A stretch of DNA of 17,099 nucleotides from Pelethousia sp034928145 (GCA_034928145.1 JAYFPE010000011.1:1-17099); one strand, 5' to 3'. Numbered from the stretch's first letter, positions 5,701-12,072 are shown. Notes: generated from the sequence alone by a model not told the origin. Made by a program: numbers and translations.

Positions 5701-7727
5701 CGACGGATCGGATTGTGGTGCAAAGCGGCGTCACGGCAGATATTACCCTTGACGGCGTGAACATCGACGTATCGGCTGGCGGCTGCGCCTTCAACATGAC
5801 CGGCGCGGCCGTTAACCTGACGCTGGAGGGGGATAATGTTCTCAAAAGCGGAAAAGACAACGCGGGGCTGAGCTGCCCGGATGGCGCGGTTCTAAGTATC
5901 GGCGGCGCGGGCTCGCTCACGGCGACCGGTGGCATCGGCAGCATCGGCAGCAATGGCCGCAGCGGCGCAGGCATCGGCGGCGAGGGCAGCTCAGGCGGCA
6001 ATATCACGATCAACAGCGGCACGGTCATGGCCAATGGAGGCAACCGCAGCGCGGGCATCGGCGGCGGGGGCTTGAATGAAAGCGGTGGAGCTGTCATCAT
6101 CAATGACGGCAGTATCACGGCGAATGGCGGCAATGGCGGTGCAGGCATCGGCGGTGGCCGCGATGGTGGCGGAGGAGCTATCGACATCCACGGCGGCAGC
6201 ATTACGGCAACGGGCGGTGAGAGCGGCGTGGGTATGGGCGGCAGTGGTGGAACCATTACCATCTCTGGCGGAATGGTCACTGCAACCGGTGGAAGCTATA
6301 ATGCTGGCATTGGCGGTAATAACACAATCATCGCCATCTCCGGCGGCAGAATCACGGCCAACGGCGGCGGAGGTTCGGGCATTGGCGGTGGAGGTGCTGG
6401 TATCGGCGGCAGCACTGGCTGTGACGGCGGAACCATCACCATTTCCGGCGGCAAGGTTACCGCAACCGGCGGCGCGAGTAGCCACGGCGGAGGCGCGGGC
6501 ATCGGCGGCGGCAACGGTAACTCCAGCGGCGGCACGGTCTATATCTCCGGCGGCAGCATAAAAGCTAAGGGAAAAAGCGGCGGCCAAGACATCGGGCATG
6601 GCAGCGGCGGCAGCGGCGGCACGTTGAAAAACAGGCCCGCCGCGCAGGGCGGGGTGGACGTATTCCTTACCACGGTTGAGTTGGAAGGCGTAAATTCGGA
6701 AACGGCCGTAACCTCGCTGGCAGCTGTGTTAAGCGGCATACCCTACGGCTACGGCGTCAACGATATGTTCACCGATGCTGAAGGCAAGCTATACCTCTAC
6801 CTGCCGGCAACTACGGCGTTGACCGGCGTACAGACTGCCACAACCCAATACACGGGCTATATTCTTACGCAGAGCCCCTCGGCTTCGGGAACGCTTTTGG
6901 CCGACACGATGAACCCCATTGTAACGGGCGTAACGCCTACGGGTACGGGCGTCGCCATCTCCACCGATACGCTTTCTATCACCTTCAACGAGCCGATGAA
7001 GACCTCTTTGGCCGGAATCGTGGAGGTGAGGGGCGCAACCGTTTCCACACCACAATGGAGCAATGGCGGTCAAACCGTAACCTACAGCCTTTCCGGCCTT
7101 GCCTACGATACGACATATGTGATCACGATTGCGGGCTTTCAGGACGCATCGGGCAATGAGATGCTTCCGGACAATACCTGGCGGGGCTTTGTCACGGAAG
7201 CCGCTCCCCCCCACGGCGATGACGGGCCGGTGGATCCCTATATTTTCCGTACCCTGACGGATAGCGCCACGAGCATATCGGTTTCCGGCTACATCCATAA
7301 GCACGCGGCGCTCACGGTTCAAAATACGTACCTTCACGCTGCGGGGACTTGCGCCGCCTGCGATGCCATCCGGCAGCGTATGGGGGAAAGCGGCCTCTTC
7401 ATGCTCATCGGCAAGGATATTTCCCTTTCCTATGGGTTTAGCGGCTCGCTTACCATTACAATCCCCGTTGGGAATGCCTACAACGGCCAAACGGTAACCA
7501 TCCTACATTGCGCAAACGGCACGCTTCAAACCTACACCGCCACGGTAAAGGATGGCAAAGCGGTGTTCACCGCTACCAGTCTTTCACCCTTCGTAGTATT
7601 TGCGGATGGGATCTTGGTCGGCCTGCCCAAAACCGGCGGAAGCAACGGCTTCCCCCTGTGGCTTGGCCTGATGGCGTTGGCGCTGGCCTGCATGGGCTAT
7701 ACGGAAATGAAGCGGCGCAGAATATAG
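2757..7727 (+). CDS. Giant LPXTG-anchored surface protein: BspA-type LRRs, two glycine-rich beta-helix modules, two SbsA-like Ig domains
   Basis: This is a 1656-residue cell-wall protein. Residues 1-27 form a signal peptide (KSKR, then a hydrophobic core ending near KTALA). Residues of about 85-345 hold eleven BspA/TpLRR-type repeats (LRR_5), visible as IG..AF..C units such as IGKYAFGGC and IGNNAFFGC. An Ig-like segment follows (about 375-460). Two modules then follow, at 465-940 and 946-1482. Each has a cap starting F(T/S)(I/V)TGNTAGYTYD, a long glycine-rich stretch of VTISGGTVTA and GAGIGGG rungs, probably a parallel beta-helix like carbohydrate-binding surface domains, and a Big_5/SbsA Ig-like domain (GVTPTGTGVAIS, TLSVTFNEPM). 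A C-terminal stalk leads to LPKTG at 1623-1627, a hydrophobic span and a KRRR tail, so sortase anchoring to peptidoglycan is expected. Binding to host, mucus or plant glycans is inferred. Start: ATG after AGAGG. No sortase gene is in the window. Confidence 0.9.
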   Translation: MKSKRFLCICLCVALVFAPLPKTALALLGVGATFTANTSEGHILTYKVLTEDDTTKTGTVQVGKGTASAITGVGSGSLTIPGTVMHGDITYTVTAIGEIAFASCSGFDGTLTIPESVTSIGKYAFGGCKKFSGALVIPTAVTTIGESAFTLCSGFTGPLTLPPNLTTISQRAFYFCSGFTGALVIPNTVITIGSEAFYGCTGLSSLDLGGGVQSIGDLAFAACTGLTGTQNIPDKLETIGNNAFFGCTGLSSLSLGSGVKEIQGAAFSGCSGLTGTLTIPNSVETISDNAFEGCTGITGLTLGTGLTFVGISAFTGCTNLNDARFLGNRPTIANKAFDNCAAGLTLQYNPAATGWSGYTYTGNSTVNVTASTAPAITGPTSLTLSPGYAATFTGAYTITGTEPITVEKISGDSKITWNNSTKKLDIAAGLPAGSYPVTLKASNGVLPDATFLFTLTVGSSSIPAFTITGNTAGYTYDAGVLTFTTSGNYMVTMTPGATTTDRIVVSGGTETSPANLTLNGVSIDCSAGSACAVELTGASAVSLTLISDNNLKSGDKKAGLGVPGGASLTIGGTGALTAIGGNNGAGIGGGEASAGGKVTITGGTVTASGNGGGAGIGGGGAAIISGGNGGPVTISGGTVTASGGGAGIGGGAGSILGHSGGSGGIITISGGTVTANGGGSCAGIGGGYLASGGTVTISGGTVEATGGSSGAGIGGGAGGAGGTVYISGGSVNAVGGDYAQSIGRGSGSADAGTLRSGGYFSENVYLTTVTLEGVSDETEVTSLTATYIYGINDMFTDGGGNLYLYLPEAAEVTGAETASAQYTGKVVTTTDATSRGTLFRRDTDNPTITGVTPTGTGVAISTNTLSVTFNEPMSTSVAGTVTVSGATVSAPQWSNGNKTVTYTLSSLAYGATYTISISGFQDTSGNVMAADNTHSFTTQAAPLPAFSVTGNTAGYTYDGGVLTFMQNGTYTVSMATPGAITATDRIVVQSGVTADITLDGVNIDVSAGGCAFNMTGAAVNLTLEGDNVLKSGKDNAGLSCPDGAVLSIGGAGSLTATGGIGSIGSNGRSGAGIGGEGSSGGNITINSGTVMANGGNRSAGIGGGGLNESGGAVIINDGSITANGGNGGAGIGGGRDGGGGAIDIHGGSITATGGESGVGMGGSGGTITISGGMVTATGGSYNAGIGGNNTIIAISGGRITANGGGGSGIGGGGAGIGGSTGCDGGTITISGGKVTATGGASSHGGGAGIGGGNGNSSGGTVYISGGSIKAKGKSGGQDIGHGSGGSGGTLKNRPAAQGGVDVFLTTVELEGVNSETAVTSLAAVLSGIPYGYGVNDMFTDAEGKLYLYLPATTALTGVQTATTQYTGYILTQSPSASGTLLADTMNPIVTGVTPTGTGVAISTDTLSITFNEPMKTSLAGIVEVRGATVSTPQWSNGGQTVTYSLSGLAYDTTYVITIAGFQDASGNEMLPDNTWRGFVTEAAPPHGDDGPVDPYIFRTLTDSATSISVSGYIHKHAALTVQNTYLHAAGTCAACDAIRQRMGESGLFMLIGKDISLSYGFSGSLTITIPVGNAYNGQTVTILHCANGTLQTYTATVKDGKAVFTATSLSPFVVFADGILVGLPKTGGSNGFPLWLGLMALALACMGYTEMKRRRI
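4149..5591 (+). repeat. First copy of internal beta-helix plus Ig-like module
   Basis: Residues 465-945 of the surface protein form a unit that recurs immediately downstream. It starts with TNGNTAGYTY-like coding sequence (actual residues ITGNTAGYTYD), passes through glycine-rich rungs (about 4480-5020) and ends with a Big_5-like domain. Two nucleotide stretches are near-identical between the copies: about 30 nt at the module start and 29 nt (5304-5332) in the Ig-like domain. Confidence 0.85.
5592..7205 (+). repeat. Second copy of internal beta-helix plus Ig-like module
   Basis: Residues 946-1482 repeat the domain order of the first copy: cap, glycine-rich rungs (about 5890-6630), then Big_5-like domain. 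The glycine-rich part is longer than in copy one, so rung number differs between copies. The 29-nt stretch at 6927-6955 is identical to 5304-5332. The glycine rungs on the opposite strand give long proline- or alanine-rich false open frames. Confidence 0.85.
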
Positions 7728-7743
7728 AATCGCCGCGCATGAG

Positions 7744-7778
7744 AAAAGGACGAGGGTGCCATGCCTTCGTCCTTTTTT
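7744..7778 (+). terminator. Rho-independent terminator after the surface-protein gene
   Basis: AAAAGGACGA (7744-7753) pairs perfectly with TCGTCCTTTT (7767-7776), with a 13-nt loop and a run of six T at 7773-7778. It starts 16 nt after the stop codon. Confidence 0.9.
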
Positions 7779-7839
7779 GTTCCATAGCCACAGATGCCGT
7801 CTATCCTGTCGACTCGCCCGCGTTTTTCAATCGTTATCG

Positions 7840-7868
7840 TTTCTATCCCTTTCGCCTTACGGTATAAT
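7840..7868 (+). promoter_or_regulatory. Possible promoter for the SnoaL-like gene
   Basis: A perfect -10 hexamer TATAAT (7863-7868) lies 17 nt after a weak -35 candidate TTTCTA (7840-7845). It would give a leader of about 130 nt before the gene at 8003. That leader holds a perfect 10-bp palindrome, TTGACGTCAA (7945-7954), of unknown meaning. Nothing else is identifiable in 7779-8002. Confidence 0.35.
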
Positions 7869-8002
7869 GGATGCGAACGGGTAAATGATATTTCATGCAA
7901 GCGATATCCACGCCTTTCGCTCACGGCATGCGGAGATGATAGTATTGACGTCAAGATACGATGTAAGCAATTAAAAAAGCTTATGAAAGCGAGATTAAAA
8001 GG

Positions 8003-8371
8003 GTGAAAGAGAATATTCGGAGATATTTTCAGGCTTGGCTGCAGAACGATCCTTCCGCCTTACCCGATCTTTTTAGCGAAGATATAATTTATTCCGAGTG
8101 CTATGGGCCTGAATACTTTGGCTTGGAGCAAATCATGCGCTGGTTCAAAGATTGGAATGCGTGCGGAACCGTATTAAAGTGGGAGATAAAGCAGGTTATT
8201 GAACATAAAAATGTTTGTGTAGTTGAGTGGTACTTTGAATGTGAATATGAAAAAGAACATAGCGAATTTAATGGCGTCTCCATCGCTGTTTTTGATAATA
8301 ATCTTAAAATAGGCAACCTAAAGGAGTTTCAGTCAAAAAAAGAACATACGTACCCATATGGGAGACCTTGA
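8003..8371 (+). CDS. NTF2/SnoaL-like fold protein
   Basis: This 122-residue protein looks like a single SnoaL/NTF2-like domain, the small alpha-beta barrel fold used by many uncharacterised polyketide-cyclase-like and ketosteroid-isomerase-like proteins. Typical features are the N-terminal helix ENIRRYFQAWLQND, the segment FSEDIIYSECYGPEYFGLEQ (ligand-pocket start, family form D..Y....G...G...I), a middle W.DW. motif and VEWYFECEY followed by a FNGVSIAVFDN strand. No catalytic role can be assigned. GTG at 8003 is the proposed start; the upstream ribosome binding site is weak (AAAAGGG overlaps the start), and the frame is open only about 12 codons further up. It is convergent with the Rrf2 gene, with 32 nt between stops, and is AT-rich compared with the neighbours to the right, which suggests acquisition. 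Confidence 0.7.
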   Translation: MKENIRRYFQAWLQNDPSALPDLFSEDIIYSECYGPEYFGLEQIMRWFKDWNACGTVLKWEIKQVIEHKNVCVVEWYFECEYEKEHSEFNGVSIAVFDNNLKIGNLKEFQSKKEHTYPYGRP

Positions 8372-8372
8372 G

Positions 8373-8405
8373 AATTTCCGTATCGATTTGGAGTGGTTGG
8401 AAATT
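8373..8405. terminator. Weak inverted repeat between convergent genes, possible bidirectional terminator
   Basis: AATTTCC (8373-8379) pairs with GGAAATT (8399-8405) around a 19-nt loop, between the convergent SnoaL-like and Rrf2 genes. No clear T-run follows on either strand, so termination activity is uncertain. Confidence 0.25.
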
Positions 8406-8850
8406 AGATAAAAAACATCAGACTCTCGGTATCGCCGTTTTTTTCCGCTTCCATCGCTAGGTCTTCCAGGGAGACGCGGGAAAGCGCTTCCCTGACGGCG
8501 GCGTCCAACGGGCTAAAGACCAGCGAATCTAGGGCGGCGTCCACCTGGGGCGCTTTTTCGGGCACCGTAGGTTCCGCTTTCTGAAAGAGGGCAATCTCCA
8601 CGGCAAACAGCACGTCGTAAGCGCTAATCTCCCGTGGGGGATGGGTGAGCAGGTAGCCGCCCTGCGCGCCCTTTTGGGAGGATACGATCCCCCCCCGCCT
8701 AAGCAGGGCAAAGACCTGCTCCAGGTATATTTTAGATATGGCCAGCCTTTCCGCAATGCTGATCACTGTGGTGCTGGCCCCGCCGCTAAATTCCCGGGCC
8801 AGCTCCATGGCGGCGGCGAGCGCATAGCGCCCCGTGGCGGATATTCTCAT
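8404..8850 (-). CDS. Rrf2 family transcriptional regulator (CymR-like, without cysteines)
   Basis: This 148-residue protein is of typical Rrf2 length. The N-terminus, MRISATGRYALAAAMELA, and the winged-helix part (SIAERLAISKIYLEQVFALL, RRGGIVSSQKGAQGGYLL) are diagnostic, including the GGYxL wing. There is no cysteine anywhere, so it lacks the three Cys ligands that IscR and NsrR use for an Fe-S cluster. It resembles the cluster-free CymR branch, which in Bacillus represses cysteine metabolism genes and works together with CysK. It is divergent from cysK here, which fits that role. The C-terminal tail after residue 110 is variable and predicted helical. The start ATG (8850-8848) follows AAGGAG. 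Direct control of cysK and of itself is inferred from the shared promoter region. Confidence 0.85.
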   Translation of the reverse strand: MRISATGRYALAAAMELAREFSGGASTTVISIAERLAISKIYLEQVFALLRRGGIVSSQKGAQGGYLLTHPPREISAYDVLFAVEIALFQKAEPTVPEKAPQVDAALDSLVFSPLDAAVREALSRVSLEDLAMEAEKNGDTESLMFFI

Positions 8851-8867
8851 AATCGCTCCTTCATTCC

Positions 8868-8876
8868 ATATGTATT
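8868..8876. promoter_or_regulatory. Shared 9-bp box in the Rrf2 promoter region
   Basis: ATATGTATT here is the reverse complement of AATACATAT at 9020-9028 on the cysK side. Read on the minus strand, it lies just downstream of the predicted Rrf2 transcription start and is followed by GGAAT, a motif I recall from CymR binding sites in Bacillus. It may be an operator for autoregulation. Confidence 0.35.
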
Positions 8877-8888
8877 GGGTATGCTTTT

Positions 8889-8918
8889 ATCGTAAGCGAA
8901 AAGGGGCTGCTTTGTCAA
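8889..8918 (-). promoter_or_regulatory. Sigma-A-type promoter of the Rrf2 gene
   Basis: On the minus strand, -35 TTGACA (8918-8913) and -10 TACGAT (8894-8889) are separated by 18 nt. Transcription would start near 8882, about 30 nt before the ATG at 8850. Confidence 0.6.
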
Positions 8919-8964
8919 GAACATACTATGCAGATATGATAAATAAACTGTTTTGCGCCAGGTA

Positions 8965-8993
8965 TTGACAAATGGCCGAAATAGGCATATGAT
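8965..8993 (+). promoter_or_regulatory. Sigma-A-type promoter of cysK
   Basis: Perfect -35 TTGACA (8965-8970) and -10 TATGAT (8988-8993) with an ideal 17-nt spacer. The expected start is near 9000, about 55 nt before the cysK ATG. Confidence 0.8.
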
Positions 8994-8994
8994 G

Positions 8995-9028
8995 TTAATA
9001 CCATATTAAACATATATGAAATACATAT
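8995..9028. promoter_or_regulatory. Candidate operator over the cysK start site
   Basis: An interrupted palindrome, TTAATA-CCA-TATTAA (8995-9009), covers the predicted start site. It is followed by CATATATG (9011-9018, self-complementary) and AATACATAT (9020-9028), which is shared in inverse orientation with the Rrf2 promoter region. Binding by the divergent Rrf2 regulator would block transcription; this is inferred from position. Confidence 0.4.
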
Positions 9029-9053
9029 TTTATAGAATGCGGAGGGTAGAACA

Positions 9054-9986
9054 ATGGCAAGGATCTATAAGAGTATAACGGAGCTGATCGGGAAAACGCC
9101 GCTGCTGGAGCTTTCCAACTACGAGCAGCGGAACGGCCTGCAGGCCAAGATCATCGCCAAGCTGGAGTACTTCAACCCGGCAGGCAGCGTAAAGGATCGC
9201 ATCGCCAAGGCGATGGTGGAGGATGCTGAGCAAAAGGACCTTCTCAAGAGCGGCAGCGTCATCATCGAGCCGACCAGCGGCAACACGGGCATCGGCCTTG
9301 CCTGCGTGGCTGCGGCCCGTGGGTACCGCGTGATCCTCACCATGCCGAATACCATGAGCGTGGAGCGGCGAAACCTGCTGAAGGCCTATGGCGCGGAGTT
9401 GGTGCTAACAGAAGGGGCCAAGGGCATGAAAGGCGCGATCGCAAAGGCGGAAGAACTGGCCGCGCAGATTCCCGGCTCCTTCATTCCGGGCCAGTTTGTC
9501 AACCCAGCCAACCCGGCTATCCATAGAGCTACCACCGGCCCTGAAATCTGGGAAGACGCGGAGGGCCGTGTGGATATTTTCGTGGCTGGCGCGGGTACGG
9601 GCGGTACGATCACCGGCGTGGGCGAATACCTGAAATCCAAGAATCCCAATATCAAAATCGTGGTGGTGGAGCCTGCGGATTCCCCGGTATTGTCCGAAGG
9701 CAGGCCGGGGCCGCACAAGATACAGGGCATTGGCGCAGGCTTTGTGCCAGAGGTACTCAACACCGGCATTTATGACGATATCATCACCGTAAAGAGCGAG
9801 GATGCGTTCGCCACCGGCAAGGAGATCGCCAAGGCCGAGGGCTTGCTGGTGGGAATTTCGGCGGGCGCGGCCGTCTGGGCTGCCACGGAGCTGGCCCGGC
9901 GGCCTGAGAACGCGGGCAAGAACATCGTCGTTCTGCTGCCCGATACAGGCGAGCGCTATCTCTCCACGCCGCTATTTGCGGATTGA
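9054..9986 (+). CDS. cysK: Cysteine synthase A (O-acetylserine sulfhydrylase)
   Basis: This 310-residue PLP enzyme makes L-cysteine from O-acetylserine and sulfide in the cytoplasm. Family signatures are complete: NPAGSVKDRIAKAM with the PLP-binding lysine at residue 47, the substrate loop TSGNTG at 74-79, the phosphate-binding GAGTGGTITG near 178-187 and GISAGA near 268. Length is typical for CysK. The start ATG follows GGAGGG (9041-9046). It is transcribed alone, from its own promoter to a strong terminator. The divergent Rrf2 gene probably senses cysteine status and regulates it. It could in principle be a cystathionine beta-synthase-like OAS-TL paralogue, but the sequence reads as ordinary CysK. 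Confidence 0.95.
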   Translation: MARIYKSITELIGKTPLLELSNYEQRNGLQAKIIAKLEYFNPAGSVKDRIAKAMVEDAEQKDLLKSGSVIIEPTSGNTGIGLACVAAARGYRVILTMPNTMSVERRNLLKAYGAELVLTEGAKGMKGAIAKAEELAAQIPGSFIPGQFVNPANPAIHRATTGPEIWEDAEGRVDIFVAGAGTGGTITGVGEYLKSKNPNIKIVVVEPADSPVLSEGRPGPHKIQGIGAGFVPEVLNTGIYDDIITVKSEDAFATGKEIAKAEGLLVGISAGAAVWAATELARRPENAGKNIVVLLPDTGERYLSTPLFAD

Positions 9987-10012
9987 GCGTAATATATTCG
10001 TTTGATTGCATG

Positions 10013-10038
10013 AAAAAAGTGGCTTCAGCCACTTTTTT
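10013..10038 (+). terminator. Rho-independent terminator of cysK
   Basis: AAAAAAGTGGCT (10013-10024) and AGCCACTTTTTT (10027-10038) form a perfect stem with a tight TTCA loop, ending in six T, 27 nt after the cysK stop. The A-run on the other side would let it work on both strands. Confidence 0.95.
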
Positions 10039-10047
10039 GGTATTTAA

Positions 10048-10169
10048 AATGGGCGGTGTTTCCGCCCATTCCGAATGCCCGCCGAAAATCGGCCGAGCTT
10101 CGCCGAGGTTATCCGGCCTGGATTTTCATTGATCCCACCGCCTCGATCCTAGTATATCCGACAGGTGGG
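10048..10169. other. Hairpin-rich non-coding stretch upstream of the flavodiiron gene
   Basis: Successive inverted repeats are packed here: AATGGGCGG/CCGCCCATT (10048-10056, 10062-10070), GCCGA/TCGGC (10081-10085, 10089-10093), GGCCG/CGGCC (10091-10095, 10114-10118) and CCCACC/GGTGGG (10134-10139, 10164-10169). Read on the minus strand, the first is followed by TTTTAAAT and could stop antisense transcripts. There is no gene between 9987 and 10382: the plus-strand frame is open back to 10056, but it has no ribosome binding site and runs through the promoter at 10251-10280. Confidence 0.35.
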
Positions 10170-10250
10170 GGAATATACGGCCAAAATCTGACAGGGCGCG
10201 AAATTTTTGGTGAAAAACAGAAAAGCCGGCCATATATTTTGCGCAATGCC

Positions 10251-10280
10251 TTGATGAAACCCATATTTTGGGTGTATTAT
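10251..10280 (+). promoter_or_regulatory. Promoter of the flavodiiron gene with an operator-like palindrome in the spacer
   Basis: -35 TTGATG (10251-10256) and -10 TATTAT (10275-10280) are 18 nt apart. The spacer holds an inverted repeat, ACCCA-TATTT-TGGGT (10259-10273), placed where a bound repressor would block RNA polymerase. The expected leader is about 95 nt. Confidence 0.5.
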
Positions 10281-10382
10281 AAACATGGACCACTGCACAT
10301 TGTACGCGGTACGGCAAAAGGGCGTTTGTGTCCCGGCCTTATCGCCCGGTCCGATCACCGACGGCCCAGGGAGGAATCGAAC

Positions 10383-11591
10383 ATGCACAACCCCATTCGG
10401 ATCACCAGCGATATGCATTGGGTAGGCGCGAGCGACAGGCGGCTGGCCCTCTTTGAAAACGCCATCCCTACGCCAGGGGGAATGTCCTACAACGCGTATC
10501 TCGTTTTAGATGAAAAGACCGTTCTGCTCGATGCGGTGGATCGCGCGGTGCGCGGCAGGCTCCTGGAGAATCTGGCTTATTTGCTGGCCGGGCGGCCCCT
10601 TGATTATCTCATCGTCAACCATGTGGAGCCGGATCATTGCGCCGATCTTGACGATCTACTCCTGCGCTACCCGAATATGCGTATCGTGGGCAATGCCAAG
10701 ACCGTTGCCATGATCGCCCAGTTTTTCGATTTTAACGTAAGCGAGCGGGCCGTGGTGGTGGCGGAGGATAAGAGCCTCTGCACCGGGCGGCACACCTTCC
10801 GCTTTTATATGGCCCCCATGGTGCATTGGCCGGAAGTCATGGTCACCTATGATGAAACGGATAAGGTGCTTTATTCTGCGGATGCTTTCGGTACGTTCGG
10901 GGCCATCAACGGCAACCTCTTTGCGGATGAGGTGGATTTCGAAGCCGAATGGCTGCCCGAGGCCCGGCGCTATTATGGCAACATCGTGGGCAAATACGGC
11001 CCGCAGACACTGGCCCTGCTCAAAAAGGCGGCCGGGCTGGAAATCGCCCTGCTATGCCCCCTGCATGGGCCGGTATGGCGCGAGAATATTAGCTGGTATG
11101 TGGAGAAATATAAGTTATGGGGCGCGTATGTCCCAGAGGAGCGGGCGGTGATGATCGCCTACGCCTCCATCTATGGCGGCACGGAGAACGCGGCCGATAT
11201 CCTGGCGGCCAAGCTGGCGGCGCGAGGCGTGCGGCGCATCGCCATGTATGACGTATCCCATACCCACTCGGCTATCATCGTTTCGGAGGCGTTTCGCTGT
11301 AGCCACTTGGTGTTTGCTTCCAGCACGTATAACATGGGTATCTTCGGCGCCATGGAAACGGCCCTGCTCGATTTAAAGGCCCATAACCTGCAAAACCGCA
11401 CCGTGGCCATTATGGAAAATGGCTCCTGGGCCCCGGCGGCCGGCAAGCTGATGCGGGAGATCGTTGCCGGCATGAAGAACATTACCCTTTTGGAAGAAAC
11501 CCTGAGCATTAGATCCACCCTAAAAGCAGCGCAGCTCCCGGCGGTGGACGCGCTGGCCGAGGCGCTGGCTGCGTCCCTGCCCGCCGTCTAA
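10383..11591 (+). CDS. fprA: Flavodiiron protein (A-type flavoprotein, O2/NO reductase)
   Basis: This 402-residue enzyme reduces O2 to water or NO to N2O using electrons from rubredoxin. The N-terminal metallo-beta-lactamase-like domain (about 1-250) carries a full set of di-iron ligands: H80, E82, D84, H85 (HVEPDH), H148, D167 and H228. The C-terminal flavodoxin-like domain (about 255-402) starts with IAYASIYGGTENAA, the FMN phosphate loop. There is no extra reductase or rubredoxin domain, as expected for class A. I chose ATG 10383 because AGGGAGG (10368-10374) lies just upstream and the protein then begins like other FprA proteins; the frame is open further up, but that part is non-coding. 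A rubredoxin gene follows 90 nt downstream, completing the pathway. Confidence 0.95.
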   Translation: MHNPIRITSDMHWVGASDRRLALFENAIPTPGGMSYNAYLVLDEKTVLLDAVDRAVRGRLLENLAYLLAGRPLDYLIVNHVEPDHCADLDDLLLRYPNMRIVGNAKTVAMIAQFFDFNVSERAVVVAEDKSLCTGRHTFRFYMAPMVHWPEVMVTYDETDKVLYSADAFGTFGAINGNLFADEVDFEAEWLPEARRYYGNIVGKYGPQTLALLKKAAGLEIALLCPLHGPVWRENISWYVEKYKLWGAYVPEERAVMIAYASIYGGTENAADILAAKLAARGVRRIAMYDVSHTHSAIIVSEAFRCSHLVFASSTYNMGIFGAMETALLDLKAHNLQNRTVAIMENGSWAPAAGKLMREIVAGMKNITLLEETLSIRSTLKAAQLPAVDALAEALAASLPAV

Positions 11592-11681
11592 TAAGGCGGC
11601 CATCCTTTTATGAGGCCCGCCGCGTTTGGCGGAGAATAAATACTTACGGTCCGGAGCCGGGCCGGGAAAGGAATGAGATCT

Positions 11682-11837
11682 ATGAAGTATGTATGCAGCG
11701 TATGCGGGTATGTTTACGACGAAGCCGTGGGCGAGCCGGATGCCGGCATCGCGCCGGGCACCGCTTGGGCGGATGTGCCGGAAGATTTCGTGTGCCCTGT
11801 TTGCGGCGTAGGCAAGGATTCCTTCAACGAGGAATGA
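11682..11837 (+). CDS. Rubredoxin
   Basis: This 51-residue iron protein carries single electrons. Four cysteines, C5, C8, C38 and C41, in the motifs CSVCGY and CPVCGVGK form the Fe(Cys)4 site. The core YVYDEAVGEPDAGIAPGTAW and DVPEDFVCP is typical, so the gene is complete. It begins at ATG 11682 after a GGAAAGGA ribosome binding site. It lies downstream of the flavodiiron gene in the same direction, and it is the expected electron donor to that enzyme. The 90-nt gap contains a CCGCC/GGCGG hairpin but no clear terminator, so co-transcription is likely. Confidence 0.95.
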   Translation: MKYVCSVCGYVYDEAVGEPDAGIAPGTAWADVPEDFVCPVCGVGKDSFNEE

Positions 11838-11844
11838 GCAAGGC

Positions 11845-11880
11845 GGCGCGTCCCTTCGGCCCTTGCCAAGGGGACGCGCC
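11845..11880 (+). terminator. Strong hairpin after the rubredoxin gene, without T-run
   Basis: GGCGCGTCCC (11845-11854) and GGGACGCGCC (11871-11880) form a perfect 10-bp GC-rich stem 7 nt after the rubredoxin stop. No T-run follows (TGCAATGG), so it may be a transcript-stabilising 3' end or an atypical terminator. An alternative small stem, CCTT/AAGG, sits in the loop. Confidence 0.45.
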
Positions 11881-11981
11881 TGCAATGGCGGGCGAACCAT
11901 ACCCGGCCGGTTTAGCGCGGCTGAATACGATGCTAAAATGTTGCATAATGTTCACGGAAACAGGCATTATACAGCGAAAGA

Positions 11982-12010
11982 TTGCATTGCAAATCGGCTT
12001 TGGGTATGTT
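11982..12010 (+). promoter_or_regulatory. Possible promoter of the tig-clpP-clpX cluster
   Basis: TTGCAT (11982-11987) and TATGTT (12005-12010) are 17 nt apart, about 60 nt before the tig start. A second weak pair, TTGCAT (11941-11946) and CATTAT (11965-11970), lies upstream, with the inverted repeat ATAATG/CATTAT between 11945 and 11970. No CIRCE or CtsR heptad operator could be recognised. Confidence 0.3.
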
Positions 12011-12072
12011 AATCTATACTTCGTATGACGGTATGAGCCGTATATAGTAAAGCGTAACGTTCGGAGGTTAAC

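Noticed and set aside
4220..6739. Several long minus-strand frames (up to 254 codons) opposite the glycine-rich repeats
   Set aside because: They are proline- or alanine-rich mirror images of GGC/GGN repeat codons, overlap one another in two frames and have no ribosome binding sites.
7794..8006. 70-codon plus-strand frame before the SnoaL-like gene
   Set aside because: It begins upstream of the likely TATAAT promoter at 7863, lacks a ribosome binding site and shows no family-like sequence.
10056..10382. N-terminal extension of the flavodiiron protein to 511 residues
   Set aside because: The extension crosses hairpins and a promoter. The ATG at 10383 has a strong ribosome binding site and gives the standard FprA N-terminus.
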